From positions 1 to 61,960 of the forward strand of contig JAIMAR010000001.1 of assembly GCA_023511855.1 (NCBI GenBank): a stretch of DNA of 61,960 bases, given 5' to 3'. Under the pieces are notes generated by a model. That model searched no databases. It was not told the origin of the DNA and was given only the letters and a program-made list of their open reading frames with translations. Shown here one piece after another: positions 19,672 to 30,650 of this stretch. Each line of letters opens with the position of its first letter. The stretch's first letter is position 1. This stretch comes from Bryobacteraceae bacterium (GTDB taxonomy: Bacteria; Acidobacteriota; Terriglobia; Bryobacterales; Bryobacteraceae). The translations under genes and the position numbers were made by a program.

Positions 19672-20337
19672 ATGGAAACTGCGCCGATGAATTTGCAGCC
19701 TGGACATCGGAACTGGGTCGACGCCGCCGTGCGGTGGTTTCGCGTGCGCCGCATGCAACGTTTCGTGGCGCAGATGGGCGTCACGGCCGCAACGCGCGTG
19801 TTGGACGTGGGCGGAACGCCGTTGAACTGGTCGCTGTGCCCGGTACGGCCGCGAGTGACGCTGCTGAATCTGCCCCGGGCGGCCGATCCCGCGCCCGCCG
19901 GCTTTTCGGTGGTGTTTGGAGACGGCTGCCGGTTGCCTTTCTCCGACCAGTCGTTTGATATCGTCTTCAGCAACTCGGTGATTGAACACATCCCGGGGGA
20001 GGCGGCCAGGCAGGAGTTCGCGCGGGAAGTTCGGCGGGTGGGTAAGGCCTACTGGGTCCAGACGCCGTGCCGCAGTTTTCCCGTCGAGCCGCACCTCTGG
20101 ACACCGCTGGTGCACCGGCTGCCGCGAAGTTGGCAAGCGGCGATCGTACGCCGAGGAACCTTATGGGAGTGGCTGGAGCGTCCCAGCGAAGACCGGCGCT
20201 CGTACTACTTGGACCACTATCTCCGGGACATCCGGCTGCTCGGCGTCCGCGAGATGGCCGCTCTGTTCCCCGCGGCACGGATCCTAAGAGAAAGGCTCCT
20301 GGGCTGGACGAAGTCCCTGATCGCGGTCTTTCCGTAA
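19672..20337 (+). CDS. Class I SAM-dependent methyltransferase
   Basis: 221 residues (216 if ATG 19687 is used). The Rossmann-type core shows motif I 'VLDVGGTPLNW', a 'VVFGDGCRLPFSDQSFD' motif II/III region and the post-motif 'NSVIEHI', typical of Methyltransf_11 proteins. The motif-I glycine string is shorter than the classic GxGxG. The C-terminal part ('SYYLDHYLRDIRLL') is not diagnostic and the substrate is unknown. Longer open frame upstream is antisense to the CBM9-like gene. Followed after 52 bases by the subtilase gene. Confidence 0.75.
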   Translation: METAPMNLQPGHRNWVDAAVRWFRVRRMQRFVAQMGVTAATRVLDVGGTPLNWSLCPVRPRVTLLNLPRAADPAPAGFSVVFGDGCRLPFSDQSFDIVFSNSVIEHIPGEAARQEFAREVRRVGKAYWVQTPCRSFPVEPHLWTPLVHRLPRSWQAAIVRRGTLWEWLERPSEDRRSYYLDHYLRDIRLLGVREMAALFPAARILRERLLGWTKSLIAVFP

Positions 20338-20389
20338 AGCAACCGGCGCCCGTGCGCGTCGATTACCCTAAAAGGAGAGGTCGGCATCT

Positions 20390-23300
20390 TTGACGAAGTT
20401 CAACTTGGTTTGGGCGGTTGTCCTGTTTTTCTGGTTGCTGGGCCTTCCGTCAGGCTACGGCCAGTCTGAATCCGGCCGAGAACTGCAACCCGAAGTCCGC
20501 ACCGCAGCAGAACAGCCGCCTCGTGGGTCCGCCGACTCAGCGGACGTGCGGGCACCCGCCCGCGTCGACAGGCGGCTAGAGGCCCTAGCCCAAGGGGGCG
20601 CGGCTGAGGTACCGGTGATCCTCGTGTTGCATAACCAGCCGCAGAGAGCCATCCTGGAGCGCCACGAAGCCGCAGCCCGCTTGCGTTTACAACTGCTCGA
20701 AGGACGCGCGCGCACGATGGCGGACCGGCCTAGCGCTCCGGTCGCTGCGCAGGCTCGCCGCGAGTTTGAAGCCGAGTGGCGGCAGGCGCGCGAGGAGGCC
20801 TTCAAGGAAATCATCCAGGAAATCGGCCCCAGCCAGGATGCCGTCGAGCGGGAGCTGATCCGCACCGGCGCCCGCGGCATCCGCCGCTTCCAGGCGATCA
20901 ACGCGATGGCCACCCGCATTCCGCCTGCGGCGGTTCGCGAGCTGGCCGCGCACCCGGATGTCGCCGAGATCAGCCTGGACGAAACCCACACGCCGCAACT
21001 GGCCGTGAGCGCACCCAGCCTGGGCGCGAACGTGTTTTGGAGCGCGGGATACACCGGAGCAGGGGAAGCCGTGGCGGTCATGGATACGGGCGTCCGTACC
21101 ATCCATCCGGCCTTCGTCGGGTTGAACATCGTGAGCGAGGTCTTTCTGGATGCCGGGCAGAACGATTCCTGCTTTGCCGACGACACAACGTTCAACGACA
21201 ACCAGGGGCACGGCTCGCACGTTGCGGGGATCGTCGCCAGCCGCGGCGCGCCCGGATGGACGAACTACTTTGGCGTGGCGCGCGGCTTGGGCACACTCTA
21301 CAACCTCAAGACCGGTTTCAAAATTCTCAACATTCCCGGCAAGTGTGAGGGAGGGGCGCTCACCTATAGCAGCGACGTGCTGGCCGCGCTCAACTGGCTC
21401 GTGCAACAAGCGCCTTGGGTCAAGATCGTCAACTACAGCTACGGCAGCAGCACGACGGCGGACGACACTCTTTCAGCGCGCCAGTTTGACTATTTCGCCG
21501 AGACCTACGGCTTGACTGTCGCCGTTTCGGCGGGCAACTCCGGACCGGCGCCGGGCACGGTCAGTTCGCCAGCGATTGCCTACAACGTGATCAGCACGGG
21601 ATCGGTGAACACGCTCAGCACCACCGACCGCGGGGATGACTTCGTGGCCGACCACAGCAGCCGCGGACCTACGGCGGTCGGCCGCAAGAAGCCCGATGTA
21701 GTCGCGCCCGGAACCCGCAGCGGTGGAATTCGCTCGGCGGATTATCTTACCGACGGTTTTGTGGGCAAGAGCGGCACCAGCATGGCGGCCCCGCACATCG
21801 CGGGTGCGGCGGCGTTGTTGCGCTCCGCCGGAGTCCAGGATCCGCTCTCCATCAAGGCTTTGCTGTTGAACACCACCGACACGCGCGGCTGGGCCTCCGA
21901 TTGGGGTTGGGGCTACGCAAACCTTTCCCGCGCCTTCGCCCAGCGCCAGAACGTGGTGCGCACGGAGTTCAGCGGAGGTTCGAGGTACTTCACTGCAAGC
22001 GCAACCGGGATCTTCTCCAGCACTCTGGTCTGGAACCGGAACCTGATTCATCCCTCGGCCCAGACCGGCTGTCTGTCCCTGCTGAATCAGTACCTGTACA
22101 GCGGGACCAGCAACGCTGCCCTCGGCTCCTGGCTGGCGGACCGGGACAACGTGGTCCAGGTGGATGCGCCCGCCAGCGGAGCCGTGGTCTTGAAGGTCAA
22201 GAACGCCGCACCGCTTTGCCAGTTTCCCGAATCCTTTGCGATCGCCGCCAACGTGCCGCTCGCGTCCGCTGCGGGACCGGCCTTGACGCTCTCCTGTTCT
22301 GCGCCTTCTGTCGTCCAGGCCGGAGCGCAATTCGATGTCAATTGTACCGCGGCGAACCCTGGGGATCTGAGGGTGTTCAACGTGGAGGGGCCTGTGAACT
22401 GGCTTGGTCAGTCCGGAGGAACGTCCCTGTCCTATGGGAACCTCGAGCCGGGTTCAGTGGTCACGCGCACTTGGACGATGACCGCGCCCTTCTCGCCGGG
22501 GAGCTACTCGCTTCGCGCCAATGCCGCCAGCAGCAGCTACGGGGAGAGCTTCACCGCCGAAGTCACCCTGAACTTGACGGTCCAGGCGAGCACCGCCGGC
22601 TGTACCTACGCTGCCTCCAGTGATGCGTTGGCTGCGCCCGCCACCGGCGGCATCGTCAATCTCAGCATCCGGACAGAGCCGGGATGCCCCTGGTCGGTCA
22701 CGAGTCTTCCGGCGTGGATTACGGTCTCCGGAGCGAGTCAAGGCTTAGGGCCGGCCTCCGTGACGCTTTCGATTGCGCCCAATGCCGGCGCCGCCCGCAT
22801 GGCGGCGATTGACGTTGCGGGCCTGACGGTGCCGGTCCGCCAGTTGGACGCGGGCGCCTGCGGCGGCTCGAGCACGTGCCGCCTGGTGGCCCTGCCGCAT
22901 CTGGCCTTCGGGCAAGGTTGGACGACAAGCCTGACCGTGGCGAATGGCAGGAGCTCGACGACTGAGTTCTCCGTGAGCTTCTTTGGCGACAGCGGCGCTC
23001 CCGCCTCGATGCCGTTCACGGGCGGAGTGGGCGCCCGGAGCGTGTTGAACGCCACGGTGGCCGCCGGCGGCCTGAGGTTTTACGAGGCGGAAGATCCGGC
23101 TTTGCCGGCGCAGGGAGCTTGGGGCCTGGCCGCGGTGGACGCGGGCGTCACCGTGCATGCCACCTTCCGCCGCAGAACCCCGCAGAATCTCTTTTATGAG
23201 GCGGCGGTACAGCCCGTCGCGGGCTACACGCAGTTCAGCCTGCCGTTCGACGCTACGCTGTTTGCGCCGGCCTCCGCGCAAGTCTTCACCGGCTTCGCAA

Positions 23301-23554
23301 TCGCCAATCTGAATCCTTTGGGGACTGCGCAGGTATCTTGTGTGGCGCGGGATGAGAGTGGGGTTCTCATACAGGGCGGGACACTGAGCATCCCGGAACT
23401 GGCGCCCCTGGGGCACTGGTCAGAGTACCTTTTTCCGGCGCTAACCGGCCGCCGCGGGCGCCTGGAATGCCGCGCCAACACGCTGGTGGCCGCCATCGCC
23501 ATACGGGCCATCGGCAGCGACGCCTTTTCGACGCTCCCGGTGAGCGGCGATTGA
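20390..23554 (+). CDS. Subtilisin-like S8 serine protease with BACON domain
   Basis: Secreted serine endopeptidase of 1,054 residues. Signal peptide (about residues 1-25), an I9-like propeptide region (60-190), then the S8 catalytic domain with Asp232 (AVMDTGV), His277 (GHGSHVAGI) and Ser464 (GTSMAAPH). After it come Ig-like sandwiches, a BACON-type domain around residues 740-825 ('CPWSVTSLPAWITVSG', a family often linked to carbohydrate or mucin binding) and a terminal beta domain seen in acidobacterial exported proteins. Start is TTG 20390 with AAAGGAGAGG ending 9 bases upstream; no ATG fits the signal peptide. Its last codons abut the truncated brnT reading frame. Confidence 0.92.
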   Translation: MTKFNLVWAVVLFFWLLGLPSGYGQSESGRELQPEVRTAAEQPPRGSADSADVRAPARVDRRLEALAQGGAAEVPVILVLHNQPQRAILERHEAAARLRLQLLEGRARTMADRPSAPVAAQARREFEAEWRQAREEAFKEIIQEIGPSQDAVERELIRTGARGIRRFQAINAMATRIPPAAVRELAAHPDVAEISLDETHTPQLAVSAPSLGANVFWSAGYTGAGEAVAVMDTGVRTIHPAFVGLNIVSEVFLDAGQNDSCFADDTTFNDNQGHGSHVAGIVASRGAPGWTNYFGVARGLGTLYNLKTGFKILNIPGKCEGGALTYSSDVLAALNWLVQQAPWVKIVNYSYGSSTTADDTLSARQFDYFAETYGLTVAVSAGNSGPAPGTVSSPAIAYNVISTGSVNTLSTTDRGDDFVADHSSRGPTAVGRKKPDVVAPGTRSGGIRSADYLTDGFVGKSGTSMAAPHIAGAAALLRSAGVQDPLSIKALLLNTTDTRGWASDWGWGYANLSRAFAQRQNVVRTEFSGGSRYFTASATGIFSSTLVWNRNLIHPSAQTGCLSLLNQYLYSGTSNAALGSWLADRDNVVQVDAPASGAVVLKVKNAAPLCQFPESFAIAANVPLASAAGPALTLSCSAPSVVQAGAQFDVNCTAANPGDLRVFNVEGPVNWLGQSGGTSLSYGNLEPGSVVTRTWTMTAPFSPGSYSLRANAASSSYGESFTAEVTLNLTVQASTAGCTYAASSDALAAPATGGIVNLSIRTEPGCPWSVTSLPAWITVSGASQGLGPASVTLSIAPNAGAARMAAIDVAGLTVPVRQLDAGACGGSSTCRLVALPHLAFGQGWTTSLTVANGRSSTTEFSVSFFGDSGAPASMPFTGGVGARSVLNATVAAGGLRFYEAEDPALPAQGAWGLAAVDAGVTVHATFRRRTPQNLFYEAAVQPVAGYTQFSLPFDATLFAPASAQVFTGFAIANLNPLGTAQVSCVARDESGVLIQGGTLSIPELAPLGHWSEYLFPALTGRRGRLECRANTLVAAIAIRAIGSDAFSTLPVSGD

Positions 23555-23723
23555 GGAGGAAGCCTGCGATGCGGCGCAAACGGAAGCCAGGTACTACGCG
23601 CTGGGCCGTACGCTCAGCGGCAGGCTCTTGTTCGTCGCATTCACCGTGAGGCGTCAGCGGATCCGGGTCATCTCGGCGCGAGACATGAGCCGCAAGGAAC
23701 GGGAGGTTTACAAATCGTTATGA
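23544..23723 (+). pseudogene. brnT: Truncated brnT-type toxin (C-terminal half only)
   Basis: The frame from 23544 to the TGA at 23723 encodes an unmistakable BrnT (DUF497) ending: 'EARYYALGRTLSGRLLFVAF', then 'RIRVISARDMSRKEREVY'. BrnT ribonuclease toxins are about 90 residues; here the first roughly 45 are missing. The frame opens right at the subtilase stop codon, has an in-frame stop at 23541, and has no ATG/GTG/TTG start before the conserved part. Its TGA overlaps the antitoxin ATG (ATGA), the normal brnTA arrangement. The toxin is presumably dead. The boundary with the subtilase 3' end looks like a recombination or deletion point. Confidence 0.8.
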
Positions 23724-24007
23724 AAAAGCGCCTGCCGCGATTCAAAGACGAAAACCAGGAGAGAGAGTTCTGGTGGACTCACGATTCCACGGACTACATC
23801 GACTGGACCAAGGCCAAACGTGCCGTTCTGCCAAAGCTGAAGGCCTCGCTGAAAACAATCTCGATCCGCTTGCCGGCGTCTATGGTCGAAGACTTGAAGC
23901 TACTGGCCAATCAGAAGGACATACCCTATCAGTCGCTGTTGAAAGTCTATCTAGCCGAGCGGATCGAACGCGAGAAGAGGTCCCTGTTGGGCAAAGAAAA
24001 CGGGTGA
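23720..24007 (+). CDS. brnA: BrnA/CopG-type antitoxin, orphaned
   Basis: 95-residue ribbon-helix-helix antitoxin of the CopG-antitoxin/BrnA group. N-terminal toxin-binding segment 'FKDENQEREFWWTHDSTDYI', then the RHH core 'LKTISIRLPASMVEDLKLLA' and the typical 'KDIPYQSLLKVYLAERIERE' ending. Such antitoxins neutralise BrnT and repress their own promoter. Here the toxin gene upstream is only a 3' half, and no brnTA promoter/operator remains. Expression therefore probably depends on read-through from the subtilase. The stop codon overlaps the hairpin that terminates ppdK from the other strand. Confidence 0.85.
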   Translation: MKKRLPRFKDENQEREFWWTHDSTDYIDWTKAKRAVLPKLKASLKTISIRLPASMVEDLKLLANQKDIPYQSLLKVYLAERIEREKRSLLGKENG

Positions 24008-24026
24008 GAGCTCGCGCCCTCACCCG
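23991..24026 (-). terminator. Intrinsic terminator of ppdK, overlapping brnA stop
   Basis: On the reverse strand, CGGGTGAG and CTCACCCG (24026-24019 and 24008-24001) form an 8-bp stem, followed by TTTTCTTT. This is a good terminator for ppdK, placed partly inside the end of the convergent brnA gene. Confidence 0.7.
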
Positions 24027-24063
24027 CAAAAGTTCCTGCCGGTTGCCGGCCTGCCGCGCAACC

Positions 24064-26805
<2,742 letters not shown>

Positions 26806-26821
26806 AGCGGTAACATTCTCC

Positions 26822-28804
26822 TTAGTCAGTTGGATTGCCTTGTGGCACGATCTCCGAAAAATCCGCGATCGATGAAAACTCCCTCCGCAGCCGGTCCAGC
26901 ATCGCCAGGCGGTTGGCGCGGATGCGCTCCTCGGGCGCGTTGACCAGCACCTTGTCGAAGTACAGGTCCACTGCGGGCCGCAGCGAGGCGATTGCCTCCA
27001 GCTTGGACCGGTAGTCCGCGCCGGCCTCTTCCACTCTGGCCCGGACCCCGCTGAACGCGCGGTAGAGGTCTTGTTCCGGCCCCTCCTCCAGCAGCGTCTC
27101 ATCCACTTCTACGCCGCCCGCAAACTGGGCCTGCCGCAGAATGTTGCGAATGCGCTTGAAGCTCGCCGCCAGCGGCTCGAAATTGGGCGTGGGACGCACC
27201 GCACGCAGCGCCTCCAGCCTCCGGCCCGCGTCGGCCAAATCGTCCCACCCCGCGGCCAGCACGGCGTTCACCTCGTCGTAGGCGAAACCGCGCACCTCGC
27301 GGAAGTAGTAACGCACGCGGTCGAGCAGGAATTCGCGCAGCGCTTCGTCTCCGCTCACCAAAGCGCTCACCTTGAGAGGCAATTCCGACTCGGCCAGAAT
27401 CTTGACCACCCCCTGCGCCGCGCGGCGCAGCCCGAAGGGATCCTTCGAGCCGGAGGGAATCAGGCCGATGGCAAAGCAGCCGCGCAGCGTGTCCAACTTG
27501 TCGGCCAGCGAAACCAGGCGCCCTTCCGGCGTCGAGGGAATGGGATCCTCCATGGATACGGGCTGGTAGTGCTCGTAGATGGCGCGCCATACCGCTTCCG
27601 GCTCACCCTGCGCGCGGGCGTAGAGTCCTCCCATGACGCCCTGAAGTTCGGTGAACTCTTTGACCATCTCGGTGCTCAGATCGCACTTCGACAGCAAGGC
27701 TGCGCGCTGGGCTGCCTCCGATCCGCCCAATTCCCGGACCAGCTCGACGATCCGCCGCGTCTTGTCCAAATATGAGCCGAGTTGCGCCTGCCAGGTCACG
27801 TGCGCCAGATCTTCGACTCGCGCGGCGAGCGGCTTCTGCTGGTCAAAGTCCCAGAAGAAACGCGCATCGTTGAACCGGGCCCGCAGCACGCGCTCGTTGC
27901 CCTGCCGGACCAGGCCCTCCGGGTCGTCTTTGGTGTTCATCACCGCGATGAAGCGCGGCTCGAGCCTGCCCTCCTGGTTGCGCACCGAGAAGTATTTCTG
28001 ATGGTGGCGCATGACCGTGACCAGGACTTCTTCCGGCAGGCTTAAGAAGGCCGGATCAAAACTGCCCGTGATCGGCGTCGGGTACTCGGTCAGGTACACC
28101 AGCGTGTCGAGCAGCCCGGGATCGGGCAAGGCGCCCTCCAGCCCGGCCTCGATCCTCGCGCGGCGCTCGGCGGCGGAGACCAGGACGTAATTCTCCCGCA
28201 GCCGCTCCCGGTAGTCGTCGATGTTGACGCGCACCTTGGGCTTGCCGAGTTGCCGGTGCCCGCTCGTGAACCGTCCGCTGCGCACGCCGGCGATCTCGAA
28301 CGGCACCACGCGGTTGCCGAGCAACGCCACCAGCCAGCGGATGGGCCGGATGAAGCGTGGACCGTTCTTGCCGGTCCAGTACATCGTCTTGGGGAAATAG
28401 ATCTTCAGGATCAGCTCCGGCAGCGCCGAGGCGAGGATCTCCGCGGTGGCTCGCCCGGCAACGCGCTTGCGGCAGGCGAAATACTCGCCCTTGGGCGTCT
28501 TCACCACCTTCAAAGCGGAAACCTCGACTCCCATCTTGCGTGCGAACCCCGCGGCCGCGTTTTCTCCAGCCGCTTTGGGGGGACCGGTGACGACCTCGAC
28601 GTTGGCGGGCTGCCGCGCCGGCAGTCCGTCCGCCTTCAGCGCCAGCCGCCGCGGCGTGGCCTCCAGCCAGGCGACCTGCCCGCTCAGCCGGTGTTCTTTC
28701 AATAAGCCCTCAAACAGCTCGCCCAGATGCTTGAGAGCGGGCGGGATCATCCAGTCCGGGATCTCCTCGCAGCCGATCTCCAGGAGGAACGGTAAGGTCT
28801 TCAC
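26822..28804 (-). CDS. glyS: Glycyl-tRNA synthetase beta subunit
   Basis: 660-residue beta subunit of the alpha2beta2 bacterial glycyl-tRNA synthetase; it carries tRNA-binding regions and is needed for charging tRNA-Gly. It opens with the family signature '[19 protein letters not shown]', contains '[20 protein letters not shown]' and the HD-like core, and ends with a DALR-type anticodon-binding domain. The start is GTG 28804, whose GTGA overlaps the glyQ stop by 4 bases. Upstream codons in the open frame are antisense leftovers. Translationally coupled to glyQ. Confidence 0.95.
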   Translation of the reverse strand: MKTLPFLLEIGCEEIPDWMIPPALKHLGELFEGLLKEHRLSGQVAWLEATPRRLALKADGLPARQPANVEVVTGPPKAAGENAAAGFARKMGVEVSALKVVKTPKGEYFACRKRVAGRATAEILASALPELILKIYFPKTMYWTGKNGPRFIRPIRWLVALLGNRVVPFEIAGVRSGRFTSGHRQLGKPKVRVNIDDYRERLRENYVLVSAAERRARIEAGLEGALPDPGLLDTLVYLTEYPTPITGSFDPAFLSLPEEVLVTVMRHHQKYFSVRNQEGRLEPRFIAVMNTKDDPEGLVRQGNERVLRARFNDARFFWDFDQQKPLAARVEDLAHVTWQAQLGSYLDKTRRIVELVRELGGSEAAQRAALLSKCDLSTEMVKEFTELQGVMGGLYARAQGEPEAVWRAIYEHYQPVSMEDPIPSTPEGRLVSLADKLDTLRGCFAIGLIPSGSKDPFGLRRAAQGVVKILAESELPLKVSALVSGDEALREFLLDRVRYYFREVRGFAYDEVNAVLAAGWDDLADAGRRLEALRAVRPTPNFEPLAASFKRIRNILRQAQFAGGVEVDETLLEEGPEQDLYRAFSGVRARVEEAGADYRSKLEAIASLRPAVDLYFDKVLVNAPEERIRANRLAMLDRLRREFSSIADFSEIVPQGNPTD

Positions 28805-29688
28805 GCCGCCGCCTCCGTCTGGTTTTGGTCCAGCCACGCTTGCGCGACGCCCACCGCCAGTTTGCGGACCCGGGCGATGACGGCGACGCGCTCGGTCACG
28901 CTGATTGCGCCGCGGCTGTCGAGCAGATTGAATAAGTGAGAGCACTTCAGAACCTGGTCATACGCCGCCAGCACCGGAAACCGCTGCTTGTCCGGGGCTT
29001 CCGGATAGGCGTTCAACAGGCGCTGGCACTCCTTCTCGTGCAGTTCGAACAACTGCCACAACGTCGGCACATCCGCCATTTCGAAGTTGTAGACCGAGAA
29101 TTGCAACTCTTCGGCAAAGCGCACGTCGCCATAGGTGAACCCGGGCGCCCATTCGATCTCGTACACACTCGGGGCCCCTTGAAGGAAAGCCGAGATGCGC
29201 TCCAACCCGTAGGTCAGCTCGGCCGGAACCAACTCCAGGTCGATGCCGCCGCACTGCTGGAAGTAGGTGAACTGAGTGATCTCCAGCCCGTCCAGCATGA
29301 CCTGCCAGCCGATGCCCCAGGCGCCCAGAGTCGGCGATTCCCAGTTGTCTTCTTCGAACTTGATGTCGTGCTTGCGGAGGTCGATGCCGATGGCTTCCAG
29401 GCTGCGCAGGTACTGGTCGAGGACGTCTTCCGGCGAAGGCTTCAGAATGACCTGCAACTGCGAGTGCTTGTAGAGGCGGTTGGGATTCGCGCCGTAGCGC
29501 CCGTCGGCGGGGCGCCGGCTGGGCTGCACGTAGGCCACACGGTAGGGCTTCGGGCCGAGCACGCGCAGGAAAGTTTCCGGGCACATGGTGCCTGCGCCGA
29601 CTTCCACGTCGTAAGGCTCCTGGATGATGCAGCCGCGCCCGGCCCAGTATTGTTTCAGCTTGAACAGCGTCTGTTGAAAAGAGTCCAT
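28801..29688 (-). CDS. glyQ: Glycyl-tRNA synthetase alpha subunit
   Basis: 295-residue class II catalytic alpha subunit. It shows the family opening '[20 protein letters not shown]', motif '[20 protein letters not shown]' and '[14 protein letters not shown]'. It pairs with glyS, which overlaps it by 4 bases. Its ATG overlaps the recO stop by one base (TGATG). Length is standard. Confidence 0.97.
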   Translation of the reverse strand: MDSFQQTLFKLKQYWAGRGCIIQEPYDVEVGAGTMCPETFLRVLGPKPYRVAYVQPSRRPADGRYGANPNRLYKHSQLQVILKPSPEDVLDQYLRSLEAIGIDLRKHDIKFEEDNWESPTLGAWGIGWQVMLDGLEITQFTYFQQCGGIDLELVPAELTYGLERISAFLQGAPSVYEIEWAPGFTYGDVRFAEELQFSVYNFEMADVPTLWQLFELHEKECQRLLNAYPEAPDKQRFPVLAAYDQVLKCSHLFNLLDSRGAISVTERVAVIARVRKLAVGVAQAWLDQNQTEAAA

Positions 29689-30332
29689 CAGAGGGCTTCC
29701 AACATCGGGACAGTCACCAGCCGGCGCTCGATGTGGTTTTCGGTCAGCTCAACCAAAGACCGCCGCAGAGCCGCGGCGGTCTGACGGCTCCAGCTTCTGG
29801 GTTTCAACTGTCCTATCGGCGTTTTCAACATCTCGCTCGCAATCTCGGCGGACTCTGAATCCACCTTCTTAATCTCCGGAAGAAATCCGGATAGCCGCAC
29901 GGCCCACAGCGTGAAGTACAGCACCGCGGGCCAGACTCCACGGCCTTTCTCCTGCTGGAGGTAGTCCATCACCGCCGCCAGCAGCCGGTAAAACCGTTCA
30001 TTCGCCTCGGCCGGCGCCAGCAGGTGTTCGGAGACCTCAGCAATGTAGTCCAGCGCCACTCCCACGGCGTAGTCGGACTGCAACTCAAACGGGGAGCGGA
30101 TCAGCTCGCAGGAATCCAGCCTCACCAACTCCCGGTTCTCCTGCTGGAAGTAGGCAAGCCGGACCTGCGAAAGCCTTTCCAGGCCCGCGCCAAAACTGCT
30201 CTTCGGGCGGCGGGCTCGCCGCGCCACCCCCCGCAGCTTCCCCTGATCCCGGGTCAGGAAGCTGACGATCAGGTCCGCTTCCCGGAATGGGTACGTTCGC
30301 AGAATGAAAGACTCGCTCACCCGAGCAGGCAT
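29688..30332 (-). CDS. recO: DNA repair protein RecO
   Basis: 214 residues from ATG 30332; GTG 30320 is an alternative that starts nearer the fold. RecO loads RecA with RecR in gap repair. The N-terminal OB fold is clear ('[20 protein letters not shown]', '[16 protein letters not shown]'), followed by the helical C-terminal domain. It is somewhat shorter than the usual roughly 240 residues and lacks the CxxC zinc knuckle of many RecO proteins. First gene of the recO-glyQ-glyS-ppdK run. The longer open frame upstream runs through the intergenic hairpin repeat and is not coding. Confidence 0.88.
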   Translation of the reverse strand: MPARVSESFILRTYPFREADLIVSFLTRDQGKLRGVARRARRPKSSFGAGLERLSQVRLAYFQQENRELVRLDSCELIRSPFELQSDYAVGVALDYIAEVSEHLLAPAEANERFYRLLAAVMDYLQQEKGRGVWPAVLYFTLWAVRLSGFLPEIKKVDSESAEIASEMLKTPIGQLKPRSWSRQTAAALRRSLVELTENHIERRLVTVPMLEAL

Positions 30333-30650
30333 GCCGGCGAGGGGCGTTAAGTCCCAATGTAGCACAGCGCAGCGCGCACGCGGATCTGCGTGTCCGCCCC
30401 AGTGGCGTAAGTCTCTTGCTGTCGCGCAGGCTCGCTTTGTAGGGCAGGCCTCCAGGCCTGCGGCCGACATTCCTGTCGGCCCTGGCGCCCTTTACCCCCC
30501 GCTGCTTTTCAGCCCCCCGTTGTGCCCCCCGTTCATGAGCTACGCCGGGGTGATCTCTTTCCATGCGCTCCCACGCGCCGCCCGGCTCCCTTCCATCCTA
30601 GTTGTGTTCCTCCGGCCTTGGCTGCTCCACACAAGGTCTCAAGTGCTAAG
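30333..30650. other. Intergenic region between recO and the YfhO-type gene
   Basis: 318 bases between divergent genes. It contains the twin-hairpin repeat described separately (30438-30497) and a C-rich tract (30490-30535). No promoter close to consensus and no small gene with a ribosome binding site was found. The open frames crossing it have no protein-like composition. Confidence 0.5.
30438..30497. repeat. Dispersed twin-hairpin repeat, copy 1
   Basis: Two perfect stem-loops lie back to back: GCAGGCC-TCCA-GGCCTGC (30444-30461) and GGCCGACA-TTCC-TGTCGGCC (30462-30481), each with a 4-base loop. The core 30446-30497 matches 49990-50041 at 48 of 52 positions. The form resembles REP/BIME-type intergenic elements. 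Orientation relative to genes is arbitrary. Confidence 0.8.

Noticed and set aside
20390-24007. Phage or IS-mediated origin for the brnT truncation
   Set aside because: No transposase, terminal inverted repeats, target duplication or integrase is visible near the join.
30333-30470. Extended recO start at 30470
   Set aside because: Those codons translate the hairpin repeat region; the RecO fold begins just after ATG 30332 or GTG 30320.
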